Assembly (NCBI RefSeq): GCF_019097595.1
Contig: NC_080726.1
Coordinates: forward strand, 11,425,705 to 11,489,704
Direction: 5' to 3'
DNA: 64,000 nucleotides
Source of the DNA: Hemibagrus wyckioides
Lineage: Eukaryota; Chordata; Actinopteri; Siluriformes; Bagridae
Positions within the stretch are counted from its first letter, which is position 1. Each line of letters starts with the position of its first letter. The translations under genes were made by a program, and so were the position numbers. This document shows, piece by piece, positions 11,901 through 24,062 of this stretch. The notes beneath the pieces were generated by a model, which saw only the letters and a program-made list of their open reading frames with translations, searched no databases and was not told the DNA's origin.

Positions 11901-12400
11901 ATTTACATTTACATTTCTGGCATTTGGCAGACACCCTTATCCAGAGCAAAGTGCTTTGAAGTCTCCATCAATGAATAAAATAACACTGGTTCAATAGGTT
12001 ACAGACTTAGGATACCATCAGCCTAAAAAATCTTTTTTTATACAACAATACCTAAAACAAACAGGGAGCTTGTTTAAGTGTTTCAGGAAGAGGAAGGGGT
12101 TGGTGCCAGAACAGAGAAGAGTCTAGATGTATACCTACCTCTTACCCTGAGAGATGGTGGGACCAGTCGAGCAGTGCTAGTAGATCTGAGGTAGCGAGGT
12201 GCAGTGCAAGGAGTAATAAGATTTTTGAGGTAAGATGGTGCTGGTCCATTCTTGGCTTTGAAGGCAAGCATCAATGTTTTGAATCTGACATGTGCAGCTA
12301 CCGGAAGCCAGTGGAGAGAATGCAGCAGTGGGGAGGTGTGGAGGAACTTAGGCAGGTTGAAAACAAGTCTCAACGCTCCATTTTGGATCAACAGCATATA
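11901..12400 (-). mobile_element. 5'-truncated L2-type LINE, 3' part only
   Basis: On the minus strand it holds the last part of a reverse-transcriptase ORF (12397 to about 12083), a short 3' region, and then the terminal tail 'ctctggataagggtgtctgc' plus CAAATGCCAGAAATGTAAATG (11905-11960). That same tail ends the V-SINE-type copies at 1.2, 40.6, 49.5, 55.8 and 61.4 kb. A second worn tail start ('acatttgcagttacagcatt', 11876-11895) lies just outside, which suggests a duplicated end or an adjacent element. It is truncated at its 5' end as is usual for LINE insertions and is certainly immobile. Confidence 0.85.
12083..12397 (-). pseudogene. L2/Rex-type non-LTR reverse transcriptase, C-terminal remnant
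   Basis: The 104-codon frame contains LPKFLHTSPLLHSLHWLPVA, then RFKTLMLAFKAKNGPAPSYL and LRSTSTARLVPPSLRVRGR, then SRLFSVLAP. This is the conserved C-terminal end of L2-like fish retrotransposon polymerases, after the palm/thumb catalytic domain. The catalytic YADD region would lie upstream and is absent. The family consensus normally continues with a tryptophan-rich segment after FSVLAP; here the frame runs into PTPSSS, so the end has decayed. The open frame survives by chance rather than function. The family call rests on established protein resemblance and the exact clade is inference. Confidence 0.85.
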
Positions 12401-12486
12401 AGCAGATGCTCTTGCACAGAATGACTTTGTAGTCTATTTCAAAAAAAAGTTCTAACCTCTTTACAACCCCTAATCTAAACTGTTTC

Positions 12487-12760
12487 TAAGAGTCAAGAGG
12501 CTTTTATTATCATTTCAACCACATATAGCTGATACATTGAAACAATGTTCCTGCAGAACCCTGGTGCTACATAAAGACATATACATAAAGACTAAGGGCT
12601 AAAAACTAAAATTAACCTATTCACATAAAGTGTATGTTTGCCATCCTGTGTAGAGACCAAGACAAAAGACGGTACAAGATGAGTGACGGTGCAAAGAGAC
12701 AATACAACACACTACAAGACAGATACATAACATAGTCTCGACCAGTATACACTCTGACTC
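12487..12760. repeat. Probable interspersed repeat
   Basis: The phrase 'gaggcttttattatcatttc' plus 'aaccacatatagctgatac' and 'ccctggtgctacataaag' recurs in fish genomes as part of a retroposon end (from memory). No second copy occurs in this window to confirm it. Confidence 0.35.
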
Positions 12761-13106
12761 TGGAATAGTTTTTAGGAGTTATCTCTGCACTTATGAGACT
12801 TAATTTTCATTTTATTGCTGATATCTTGGAGTTTTGAAAATTTATTTATATATACAGTACTGTGCAAAAAGTATTGGGGACATTCAACGAAATGCAGTGG
12901 CAGGCCATGCATTTCACATCTAGGCCTTCACTGGTGTCCTTCCTGAATTAATCCACCTCTACACCATCATTATGATGCCACGGCAATAGACACTTATCAA
13001 CCGTTAAATAGCAAAGTTAAAAAGAAATTGGGCTACAGTATTTCACACCTCACAAGGAATAGTCAATTTTATTACAGTTTTTTGTTAGTTTTTGTCTGAT
13101 ATGTGT

Positions 13107-13648
<542 letters not shown>

Positions 13649-13710
13649 ATAAATAAAGATTTTTATTTTTTACTGACATCCACTTTTGCACAGTACTATA
13701 TATATATGAC

Positions 13711-14544
13711 TTCTCTTGAGACTGACAGTTCTTCCCAACTCTCATTATGAACAATCCTGTATCTAACTTGGTTATTTTACCAAGTCCATATTTGATTTCT
13801 GCTAGTCTCTGTGCTTTATGCAGTAAAAAAAACACACACACACACACTTTAAGTGGCCGATGAAAATGCAGTATGTGATGATTGTAGAGGAGTGGGTGAG
13901 AGAGCGAGACAGACCGCTGTTAATATATCAGCTGATGTCCTGAAATAACACTGATAACCTTTTTTAAGTAATTGAGAGGGAGTAAATCCCCTGCTACGTG
14001 AATCTTGAGACAGGTGGTGATTATCTGAGCATGGGCTTTGTCTACACTTTTCAATGGGAAAGTCAAACGCTTGTCCTTTAATTGCGATGTTCATTGTTTT
14101 ACTCTCAAATTGCCCATGAGGTTAAAACCTGACACCGTTGCAACCTAATGCTGGTATGGCAGTTTAAATAGCAGGAAGCTTAAGCAAAGGGTACATCCTA
14201 AATAGCTTCCATTAGGACACTACCTGGGTTGTAGTAAGCCTAAGGTAGTATTCTAAATGTAGTGCACTTGTATATGTAGGGAGTTCAGAGAGGTTTAGTT
14301 CATTTAGTTGTTGTAAGATGAATAGTGTCCACAAAAAATGTTCACAACACAATTCAGTTATAGAAATAACTCACTCATGAAATGTGTGATACTCTGACTT
14401 ATCTGATGGAATTGATCTAATCTCTCTGAGAAATGCGCCTGGTATGAACGCTTAGGCTGGCAATGTTGGTGTATTCTCTCACTTTTCAGTAAGCTTCTGT
14501 TGAGAGATCTAGAGGTTTAGAAGTGATTACAAACCCAAACATCA
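13711..14544. other. Non-coding DNA, nothing recognised
   Basis: A short CA run lies at 13831-13847. No exon or RNA was seen. The 111-codon minus-strand frame 13512-13847 crosses the end of the transposon and is incidental. Confidence 0.5.
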
Positions 14545-14940
14545 CAAGGAGCCTGGAGTCTATCCCAAAGGACTCACGCCACAAGGTGGGGGACACCTTG
14601 GGTGGGGTACTAACTGATATTAATGAGCCATAATGAGCTGTACTGCTTCCATATTTGGGGTGGTGACAGAAGGTTGCCACCCAATTTGTATGTAAGAGAT
14701 GCAAACAAAAGAGAGGCAAATCCTTACTATTTCAGCTTGAATTGGGGTGGAAAGACAAGTTAAGCCAATGGTAATTTCCATGTTTTAAACTAAACCTTTG
14801 AACGCATGTCTTTGGCCTGGGGGCTGGAAATGCATGAAGCACAGGGAGAACATGTCAACTCTTTACAAGCAGGGTGGAAGTAGGAATCAAACCCCCCAAC
14901 CCTGGAGGTGCGAGGCTAACCACTAAGCCGCCATGTCCCC
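14545..14940 (-). repeat. GGATGG-tailed interspersed repeat, split copy
   Basis: Two parts of the same minus-strand family are seen. The 3' part (about 14545-14620, with 'caaggtgggggacaccttgg') and the 5' part (about 14793-14940, with 'acagggagaacatgtcaac' and 'gaggctaaccactaagcc') match the better copy at 35229-35556 in reverse. Between them lies the unrelated segment 14628-14782, so the copy is interrupted. Confidence 0.6.
14628..14782 (+). repeat. Direct repeat copy 1 of about 150 bp
   Basis: It begins CCATAATGAGCTGTACTGCT and contains AAGGTTGCCACCC and GAATTGGGGTGGAAAGACAA. It matches 15028-15165 with gaps. It lies inside the split repeat 14545-14940. Confidence 0.8.
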
Positions 14941-15027
14941 TGAAGCAGTTATTATATATGTAAATGAAGAGATAAAATGCAGATCAATAAAACGCATTAG
15001 AATAACAGTGTTAACTTCGCCGACTGT

Positions 15028-15165
15028 CCATAATGAGCTGTACTGCTCCTGTAATTGGGTCAGAGATGGTCAAAAGGTTGCCACCCTCTGTGGTATGTAA
15101 TCCTCATTACTTCAGTATGAATTGGGGTGGAAATACAAGTTAAGTCAATGATCATTTCGCTGTTT
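15028..15165 (+). repeat. Direct repeat copy 2 of about 140 bp
   Basis: It begins with the same CCATAATGAGCTGTACTGCT exactly 400 bases after copy 1 and shares AAGGTTGCCACCC and GAATTGGGGTGGAAATACAA. It is shorter than copy 1 by internal gaps. Neither end shows obvious terminal inverted repeats. Confidence 0.8.
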
Positions 15166-16796
15166 AAATATGATTTCAATATGTTAAAATGAATAAAATA
15201 TAGGTTTTTAAAAATACAAACCTAACAGAATTAACAGGATAAGGACTAACATTTTAAATGAACGAGTTTACATTTCAAAAAATGACACTGAGTTGCCTTA
15301 CCCTTTAACTTTCTAAACCCCCATTACACATCAGCAGATCCAGGGGAATCCATACTCTTGTAACTACATATCTTTTCTATTAGTTTCACCGTTGTGTTGA
15401 TGAATAATTTATAAGAGTTACTAATTGCTATCCTTTAGATAAGATAAATATCTGAATATTAAGTTTAGTGGCTTAAGAGTTTCTGCAGTATTGCATCAGA
15501 ACTTATTCACATAGTGGAAACCCAAACCCCAACAGAGCTGCTTGATAGTGAATCCTGGTAGAACACTAAAAGTGCCGTCAGTCTCAACAATCCTTTTAAT
15601 CTCTCATCAATCATGTGGAAGTGGTGCAGGGGCCCCTGATGCTATTACTGTCTCGGAGAAAATTGCTATTCGTGTGAGGAGACAAGCCTGCAATTGGCAG
15701 TGAAAAGTAGCCATGGTTCAGTAGGGGAAATGACAAGCTTGAGTGAGCAATCACAGAAACAAATCACTCAGCAAGTGAAACACAAGCCCTGTAAGTAAAC
15801 AAATGAGAAAATTATGCTGTCTCACTAATTACCAGATGTGGTTAGGGCTATCTAATGGATGTGTCTGTGCATGACTTGAGATTCATGAGTGCTTTTGCCA
15901 TTTTGTGGCATCTTTGACTCAGTTATCCAGATGTGAAATGCTGGATGGCTTCGACTGGATGCTTTGAGTAATTGTGTGCATGCATATGAGCTTCTGCTCT
16001 TCAGGTCATCAGCATTCAAAAAAAGTCAACATTTAGGAGCATGCTGTAATTTAATTATTGCTAATTTACGCGGACATATATTTAGCCATGGATAAAACAA
16101 ACTTTGGTCAAACTATTTAGTTACCATTGGTCAGTGGGTTAAACAACAAAACGAACAATTATGATTTGTTAATAGTCATAAAATAATTCATATTAGTTAA
16201 AAGATCTTGAGAAGTGAATAAAAAAATAGTATCCTTCTATGAAATTGAAATGTATCCGATTTTTCTGTTCACAGAAAACAAAACAAAACAAGATAGATTC
16301 TAAATTTATTCTGATATCATTTATTCTAATCAAGTTGTAACACATACACTCTGTCTTTACTGGCATCTCATAACAACTAACACATGCTCTTATCCCTAAT
16401 CGGAGTCTCTGTGCATTTACTGTCATTATTACTATTATAGTATCGAGTAATAGTGTTAAAAAGCACTACAGTGTAAAAAAGGTGTTAAAAGAAACACTAT
16501 GAAACTGAATTAAATTACACTTTATAATGAGATCGAGATACAGTACACTTAAACAAGAGCCAAAAGTGAATTGAATACACATGCATGTTTATATAGAATG
16601 TTCTGCTGTAGTCCAGCTGTAATAAAGCAAACATCTGCAGCAGTAAAAGTGCAGTTTCCTCTTAATGTGTAATTACGCAGTTGAAAAATGAGACGTATAA
16701 ACTGACAAATTTTGTTTTAGATTATATAACTTTAGAAAGCAGTTCTTTGTTTCTTCCTTCACGCTAATCATAGTCAAAAAGAAGACATAATAGATT
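15166..16796. other. Non-coding DNA, nothing recognised
   Basis: No exon, RNA or repeat was recognised. Some of it (15530-15900) is balanced and repeat-free and could be constrained, but no motif cluster stands out. Confidence 0.45.
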
Positions 16797-16816
16797 ACTA
16801 CTACTACTACTACTAC

Positions 16817-16848
<32 letters not shown>

Positions 16849-16849
16849 T
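16797..16849. repeat. Compound (TAC)n(TAA)n microsatellite
   Basis: About 21 bases of TAC repeat run directly into about 30 bases of TAA repeat. The 104-codon minus-strand frame over it reads as leucine and valine runs and is not a gene. Confidence 0.95.
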
Positions 16850-17400
16850 CAGGCTTAGAAATACTAGATCGAAATAAAATGATATTGTGACTTTGATTAT
16901 TCTTTCGATGTTATAATAAGTAAGTTCACTATGAGCACTGAATGTATTTTGGATTTGGATAGAGGACAATAATATGTGTTGAGACAATCATATCATCCTA
17001 CACATAACAACCTATCGTATCCCTCACGCTACTCATTAGATTTCCAATTAAAATTGGATATTAAAGATTAATCTTGGCTCAGTAAAAGTTTCCGGTGAAA
17101 TCTATTTTGTACCAGTGGAAAATGTCCTCCTTTTCCCAATGAGTTTTACAATGATTAAGTTTGATTATCTCATTAATGAATAGAGTGAGGGAGAGACAAT
17201 ACAGGCAAGCCAACACTAATTAAGTGTTTTATGGTGCATGTAATGTAGGTCTCTTAACGCACCTTGTCTAAAAATAAGATACATCAGGCTCGTATTCAGC
17301 AGAAAGCCAATGAAACATATCAAGTAGCCCAAAACAAATGAGTAATGAAGTAATGATCTTTCTTTAGGAGACATGTATTGGTGTAATACTAATTTAGTTA
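16850..17400. other. Non-coding DNA, nothing recognised
   Basis: AT-rich; no feature was seen. Confidence 0.55.
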
Positions 17401-17542
17401 TGAAATATGAAGTAACCACAAGGTTATTAAATGCCTTTCCCACTCATACTTTTTGCACTTATCCTTCAAACTACCAGGATTGCATATTTTAAAATGCAAG
17501 TAAATGAAATATGAATTAACCACAAGGTTATTAAATGCCTTT
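17401..17542. repeat. Pair of 38-base direct repeats
   Basis: Copies at 17401-17438 and 17505-17542 (both holding TAACCACAAGGTTATTAAAT) differ at one base and are 104 bases apart. The spacer holds another repeated piece (17452-17503). Confidence 0.9.
17452..17503 (+). repeat. Short dispersed repeat, copy 1
   Basis: It contains TTGCACTTATCCTTCAAACT and ends AAAATGCAAGT. It recurs at 18788-18836, with a divergent middle. Confidence 0.7.
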
Positions 17543-17654
17543 GCTTATGTGTTTTTTAAAAAATTGTGCAGTCCCGGGTGATTCTGAGTAAATGAATCCT
17601 GGTCAAATTATAAATCTGACACTGGATCACTGGACACAAAGTGTAAATGCATCT

Positions 17655-17890
17655 AAATTGGGATGCCAGTCCATCTCAGGATATGCACATGCACATATAC
17701 AGACAATTCAGAGTAGCTAATTCACCAATGGGAATGTTTTGGAAGGAAACTAGAGAACCAGGATGAAACTCATTGGAGAAGCAGAGAACATTCAGCATTC
17801 TGCACAGTAAGGAGTCTGAGCTTAGGATCAAACCAGGAACTGTGTAGCTGGGAGATGACAACACTCCCCACTGCACCACCATGCCACCCA
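17655..17890 (-). repeat. GGATGG-tailed interspersed repeat, worn copy
   Basis: 'gatgccagtccatctcagg', 'acaattcagagtagctaatt' and 'cactgcaccaccatgccacc' are the reverse complement of the family seen best at 35229-35556. It includes the end with the tRNA-like 'gatcaaaccagg' box. The 71-codon frame over it is incidental. Confidence 0.6.
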
Positions 17891-18787
17891 CAAGTTCTGA
17901 CAGAAAATAAATTCAAGAAGAATTTCAAATTTTGTATTATTATGGAAGCAATTCATCACATGGGATGATAACATATTTGGTGGTGTGGTGAAAGAGCATC
18001 AGAAAATATTACCTTCAGCAGGTGTGGAAAATCATTCAAATTTGAGTTATATCCCTGTGGGCCTAACATGATTTCATTTTTTTTTTTTTTCATTTTACTC
18101 ACGTCAAAAGCAACAAATTGTGTCTCAGCACAAAGCCCAGGTTTTTTTTTTTTTTTGGATGAACTCGAGTGGCTTGTTTAAAACAATTACTGTATCTCAT
18201 TTGAGCAGTTCTTTCCTAATCTGGGTTTCCATGGGGATGCTGTTTCAGTGTGGTTAAGTAGACTGATACAGTGCAACTGTTATTACTTCACTCTCCTGAA
18301 AACCTTTCTCAAAGGCCCAATCACAAAAACATGATCACAGACGAGTAGCACAGCAGGGTGCCCTCAGTAGAACATTCAGATACTGCCTTCAACTGACCAG
18401 GCAGCGCCGCTACTGTCTGAATTTCTGTCCACTAGAACCTTAATCTTGGGGAAAAAAAAAAAAAAAAGCAAAAACTTTTATATTGCCTGTGTGTGTGTGT
18501 GTGTGTGTGTTTCGCTCTGGACTGATCCAAGTAAAGCTAAGGCTTTCTGACAGCATCATGTGGAGTAAAGAGCAGGATACATGTAAGGCACTGTTCTACT
18601 GGCATCTACATGACTGTCAAAGCTGGAAGGATACTGCTCTTAAGTTAAAGTTAAGTTAAAAATCAGCTTGTCATGACGGATAAGGTTGAACACTGTCTAT
18701 CGTACCTTGCCTACTTTATGATAGCCGCATTCCTTGTGTGTGCGGTCAAATATATTTATAACATGAGATCGCGGAAAAGCTTTCCTA
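17891..18787. other. Non-coding DNA with homopolymer and GT runs
   Basis: Poly-T lies at about 18078-18090 and 18141-18155, poly-A at about 18451-18467, and (GT)n at 18488-18510. No exon was seen. Confidence 0.6.
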
Positions 18788-18836
18788 TTTGCACTTATCC
18801 TTCAAACTGGCGGCATTACATATAACAAAATGCAAG
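18788..18836 (+). repeat. Short dispersed repeat, copy 2
   Basis: It has the same opening TTGCACTTATCCTTCAAACT and the same ending AAAATGCAAGT as 17452-17503, 1.3 kb downstream, in the same orientation. The 20-base opening is exact. Confidence 0.7.
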
Positions 18837-20739
18837 TTAGCTCGGTCAGACAGTGAAACCGCTGCTGTAGAACGGCTAAAAATTGTGGTACTGATTTCCA
18901 AGCTTGAGGACACTGAGAAGTTTAGTTATTTTCAGTTTAGAAATATTAAAAATTTAAATGTTATACCCAGTTAAAATATAGTTTTTTGTCCATTCAGAGA
19001 TGGACAGATCAGTATTCTGGATTATTTCCATGTTTTTTAATTTAGCAGGCAAGGTTGAATCAGCTGCTGATTGAGCAGAAAGAATATAAAAATCCCACTC
19101 CCAGACTTGCAGACTTTTGCACAGCACCCCCCCCCATCCCCCCCCCCCCCCTTTTATATGTATGTTTAAATCGACTCATTTCAGATCTAAGATAAAAACA
19201 TTTCTATCCTGACGGGAGAGCTCTCTCTCCCTCCACAGTACATGACCTCAATGAATGGTTTGAAGAGGATAAAAATGATATAAATCATATGCACCAGAGC
19301 GGACTATATGAGAGATTTTGGAGCAAGGTCTTAGAAAGCAGTCTCTAGCACCACCATCAAAACATCAGTTAAGCGATTATGGTTCAGACGTGCGTCGTGC
19401 ATCTTTGCAGGTTCAGAAACGTGTAGAATTTGTGTCAACATACAGTGAAGCATCCTGAATGCATAAGATGTTCATGCATGTTTGTTAATCAAATGACCCC
19501 ATACCTGTCTATTGTTTCGAATATTGCCTAGCTAATATGTTTTGTTTGCATTAGCGTTTTTTAATGAAAGCAATAACCTTCACCTGCATCCATCTACCCA
19601 CCTTATTGACATTCCCTATGCATGTCCCAAGCCTGTATTAACATACATAAGTGTGCTTACAAGCTAATCACACTTTGGGATTAAATTACAATACATATTG
19701 GCAAAATAAACCACGCAAATTTGGGAATATTGATTTCACAATCAGTCTTTAGCAATGGATTAATGATGCTTTTTGTATCAGAATTTTTATTTATTCATGC
19801 AAATGAGGCTTTGTCTATTTCATCTATAAGCACACTTCATCTATAAGCACACATTTGCATGCTTAATAAAACTCATAAGCTAATCTTTGGATGATGTTCA
19901 AATTAAAAACACTCTTGAGAAAAACTTTTATAGACAGATTGTTGGAATATGATATTTTTTTTTACTTTTAAATCAAGAAAATACCATGCTTTGCTATAAA
20001 CATTTGTGTTAATGCAGTACAAAATCTAACACAATGCCATAACTCTTTGAGAAATTCCAATGCAATAAGCTTCTAAATATAGATTCATGTAATTCTGAAC
20101 AAAGAAAAAAATAATAATTGTTCAAAACTTGTTCAAAAACAGATGCTATTTAAAGTGAATGTCACATATAAAGTGTACGAAAGAAACTGACATATACTGT
20201 ACGTCGTGATAATGTGTAACTTTATCTTTAACATACTTCAACTTGCTGATCTACAGCAAGACATGAGTGGGAGGATTTAATACTTTCTTCAAAGCAGCTT
20301 TAAACGCCCAGAAAATGTGCTGATTGCTAGTGGACAAAATGAGTGAAATAAACTGCTGAGGTTTCTATTATTATGTTTTATTATGATCTAAGCTTATAAG
20401 TACAAATTTCCCAAAAGCGTGAACATGCTGTGATTAAAATAATCATAGCATAAAATAATCACCTAGCACATCTGAGCTTTTACTGCATCATAGGCTATTC
20501 TTTGTTTACCCCATGTCATCACACTATATTAATTGAAATCATAATCATAATGCACTAGACAATACAACATATAGCTGCTGATATGGTTTGGAGCATAACT
20601 GAGATTTCACTAAGCCAGACTGCATGCATATGGTAAGCCTATATGATTCTACATTACACAAAGGAGATCTTCGACTGTATTTCTTTCATTACACATCCTG
20701 GCTGTATGCATCATTCATTACAGTGGGAAGGCTAAAGTA
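18837..20739. other. Non-coding DNA, nothing recognised
   Basis: AT-rich. A 17-base unit CATCTATAAGCACAC occurs twice in tandem at about 19820-19851. No exon or RNA gene was seen. Confidence 0.5.
19127..19151. repeat. Poly-C tract
   Basis: A run of 24 C interrupted by a single AT lies at 19127-19151. The minus strand is an almost continuous G run able to form a G-quadruplex. Confidence 0.9.
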
Positions 20740-21300
20740 AATTTGCAGCACATTTCTTTCTCATTCACTCTTTCACACTGCCTGGTTTTATTAATCACAG
20801 ATAGTCAGGCTTCCCAGGCTCTCCTGTGCGCTAGGGTGTGTAGACGCACATGTGAGTGTCCTGATAATAAGCCTGAACTCGTCTTCCTGTTGCCTGTGTC
20901 AACCGAGGGGCTCCGAATCCCATGGCGACACCCATCACAATCCCAGCTCAGGCCCGACTGTTTTCCATTTGAAAGAATATTTAACTTTTCATTCATCTAT
21001 TCACTGCCACTGAGAACCCTAAGCCTCGCCCAGATTAGCTGCCCGTGGATAATACAGAGAATTGAAGGCACACACATACCACCTCCTGGCCTCTGCCTTG
21101 TTCTCAGGGTTACCGAACACACTTGGTGGGATAGGGATCCTTGAACATTCTTTATGCCTTGTGGAGAAGCAAGGAAGTGGAGAAAGCGCTTGACCCAGGC
21201 ATGAGTTTCATGGCAGACCTCATTTAAATGCCATGACCCCGACAAAGAAAATGTCAGGTGGGACAACATGAAGGTTCTGTCTCTGCCTAATCTTCAAACT
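20740..21300. other. Repeat-free balanced segment, possible conserved non-coding element
   Basis: Mixed composition with no repeat resemblance over 560 bases, unlike its AT-rich surroundings. A 133-codon frame (+, 20743-21144) and 90-codon and 63-codon frames (-) overlap here. None shows a domain, and three overlapping frames argue for low stop density rather than a gene. An unrecognised exon cannot be excluded. Confidence 0.3.
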
Positions 21301-22029
21301 TCTGGTGTCAAAGGTTTCAGCATGGGCTGCAGAAAAACACAACCTGAGATTTCCTCTGTAAACTCAGTCAAGTATAATTCCTAGAAGATGATCTCAGATG
21401 GAGCTGAGGGAGAAATTAGGCAGTTCAGGTGCTTGATCTGTAAGCCAAACTAAATTACTCAGTCAAACATGAGCAGAGTAAGGTTGTTATTAACAGTTCT
21501 TTAAATTGGTGCTGTATTTCTGAAAGGTTATCGAGCAATGTGTCTAATAATCAACTTATTCCTGCTAAAATGGTTTACTTTGTATATCTCAATTATACTC
21601 TATTTATACACAATTCACACAATTCTGAATGACAAGCCCTGTAGGCGAAAAACACACCACCAGAAAGCTGATGAGGCTGTAACAATTTTTACAACAATAT
21701 GTTTATATTAGTTATTCATTCCATGTTGTTTTATTGCATAGCCACATTTGCATTTCCATGCCATTTTCCAAAACAAAAAGAACATTTAATAGAGTGATTG
21801 TAATCCTCGCATTTATGGATGCACTTCATACTGTACATTACAATTTATAATAAAAAGACAGCTTATAAACATGTTCGTATCTCTGCTTAGAACTGTTAGG
21901 CAAATGCCTTTTATTCTGTTTGCAGAAATCATAGGCAGACATTTTAGTTGTGTCCCAAGCTGAGTGTAACTGTATCAACCAGTACCCTGTGTTAAATAGT
22001 TTAATATCATAGTGTTGTGTTCGTGATTG
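21301..22029. other. Non-coding DNA, nothing recognised
   Basis: No exon, RNA or repeat was recognised. Confidence 0.5.
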
Positions 22030-23106
22030 CTCAGAAGCTGTTGATTAATTTTTCTATAGCAGCTTGGCTCATAACAACAGACACTGAACAGATCAGCCAA
22101 GGGAAATAACAGCAGTTGAACAGAAACATTGTAAAAGCTGTGAAGAAAAAGCCAGAAACAACAGTCATGGCAGGGGTGAAAGTATCATAATCCAATGTTT
22201 GAAAAAGACCTTGAGAACAGCAGTATAGAGACCATAGAACATGATGTAAACCACTCATCCCCAATAAGGATAAGAAAGCCAGATTCAAATTTGCAAAGAA
22301 AAATTCAGGGACCAAGATTAACCTCTATCAAAGTGATGAAAAGTTCAAAGTGTGGAGAAAGAAAAGATCTACTAATGATCTAAAACATACAGTCTCATTG
22401 GTCAAGAATGGGTTTGCATGACAATTTCTTGAACAGCTTACAAATCTTTCATGATGACGGTAACGGCAGAAATCTCTTGAAACATTCGGTGTGACAATTA
22501 ACAGAGAAATGCACCTAATGACCCAATGCAAGATAATGACCCCAAAATCACACCCCCAACACAACAAAGGACTTCATCAGGGGGGAAAAGTGGAAGGATT
22601 TAGACAGGCCAAGTCAATCACCAGACTCAGTTGAGCAGCATTTCATCACCTGAAGAGGAGACTGAAGGGGTAAACCCTTCCAAAATAAACAACAACTGAA
22701 AGAAGCTGCTGTAAAAACATCACAGAAGACGAATGCAAAGGTTTAGTGATGTCACTGGGCTGATGCACTTAATGAATGCACTCGAGTTATATGCAACCGA
22801 ATATTATTTACTTTAAGGCTATACTATACATTTGCTCACTTAATCTGCCATGGTGCCATGTTTAAGTTGTTAAACACATCTAGATGCAAATATTAAGAAA
22901 TGAAAGCTGAAATTTGTCTATTGATGTTTTGATCTGAGACCCAAATGTCTTTAGTGTATAGCAAAAATAAACATAACTGACTTAGGTGTTCAAATACTAT
23001 GAAGGGGACTGTATACAGTCAAAAATTAAGCAAAGACTTAATAATCATAGTATACCACCAAATATTCAAATACGTTCAAATACTATGGAGGTGACTGTAT
23101 ATGGCT
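22030..23106 (+). mobile_element. Decayed Tc1-like transposon
   Basis: Fragments of the transposase survive in shifting frames: an RIRKPDSNLQRKI-type piece and a KCGERKDLLM-like piece (22195-22383), DNDPK at 22532-22546, and RPSQSPDSVE at 22606-22635, followed by NKQQLKEAAVK near 22690. DNDPK and SQSPD are the second and third catalytic blocks of Tc1 transposases; the usual LNPIEH after SQSPD is lost. Stops and frameshifts lie between the blocks. The right end carries two direct copies of a terminal-type sequence, TTCAAATACTATGAAGGGGA (22989) and TTCAAATACTATGGAGGTGA (23074). No left terminal repeat was found. Confidence 0.75.
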
Positions 23107-23764
23107 GCAATAGAAATGGCATAATCCTCCTCTCTGTTGAATTATGTGAACAAACACCCATAGAATGTGCTTTCAGATACCACACACTGTTTTTTTGCTA
23201 CTGACCTCTTTGTTTAATGGACAGAAAACTGCTTCTCACTGTTCTGAAAGACTATCAAAGTTTGTTTTGTTTGGATGTTCCATGAGTGCTGAAAAGCTAG
23301 CTAGCAGAAAAACGTTGTTTTTCTAGCATTATAGTATTGCGGAATAATATTGCTATGAACAAAAGTGCTTACTAGGCCTTGAGGTTGCTTGTATTTTAAG
23401 GCAGGGCATTTAGCTAAGATCAGAAATGATTTGTTCTGTACAGGAAATTTACAGCATGTGGGAAAGTGGAGAAATCCAGTTTAGTCTGACCAGCAGCCAA
23501 AATACAGGCTGATCTGGTCAATCTGGTAGACCATGTTTATTTATACACATTTCCTTATTTTAAATGATGATATTTATCAGGGATTTTAGCTTACACCTGG
23601 CTTGTACTTACCCTAAAGGTGAATAGAGTCTATCTTAACACATCTTAATTAAGGTAGAACATATAGCTATGTACATTATCTTAATGTAGTTAACATATAG
23701 AAAAAAAGTCTTTAACACTTATTACATTCATTAAAACGTATAAATCAGAATCAGTGAGTATTTA
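23107..23764. other. Non-coding DNA, nothing recognised
   Basis: AT-rich, with no feature seen. Confidence 0.55.
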
Positions 23765-24062
23765 GGAATTCATTCATGCATGTTCCTGTAACTGCTTTAT
23801 CCAGTTGTGGTTGTGGTGGATCCAGAGGCCAGAATACACCATCCATGGGCCACCAGTCCATCTCTGGGCACTTTGCTCTAGGCAATTTAGAGTAGCCAAT
23901 CCACATACCAGCATGATTTTTGGGAGTCGGGTGGAAACCGGAAAACTGAGGCAGACATGCAGAGAATGTGTAAAACTTCACACAGACAGTAACCTGAGCT
24001 CAGGATTGAACTGGTGACCCCGAGGCTGTGAGCCAGCAACACTACCTACTGCTCCACCATAC
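23765..24062 (-). repeat. GGATGG-tailed interspersed repeat
   Basis: Read backwards it has the family's order: 'tggtggagcagtaggtagtg', a tRNA-like 'ggttcaatcctg'-type box, 'ggtttccacccgactcccaa', 'ggattggctactctaaattg', then 'gtaactgctttatccag' on the + strand near the tail. Overlapping frames on both strands are incidental. Confidence 0.65.

Noticed and set aside
17401..17542. CRISPR-like array
   Set aside because: Only two copies, in vertebrate DNA; a local duplication is sufficient.
20743..21144. 133-codon plus-strand frame
   Set aside because: Two minus-strand frames cover the same bases, and no domain is visible; it is more likely a stop-poor non-coding block.
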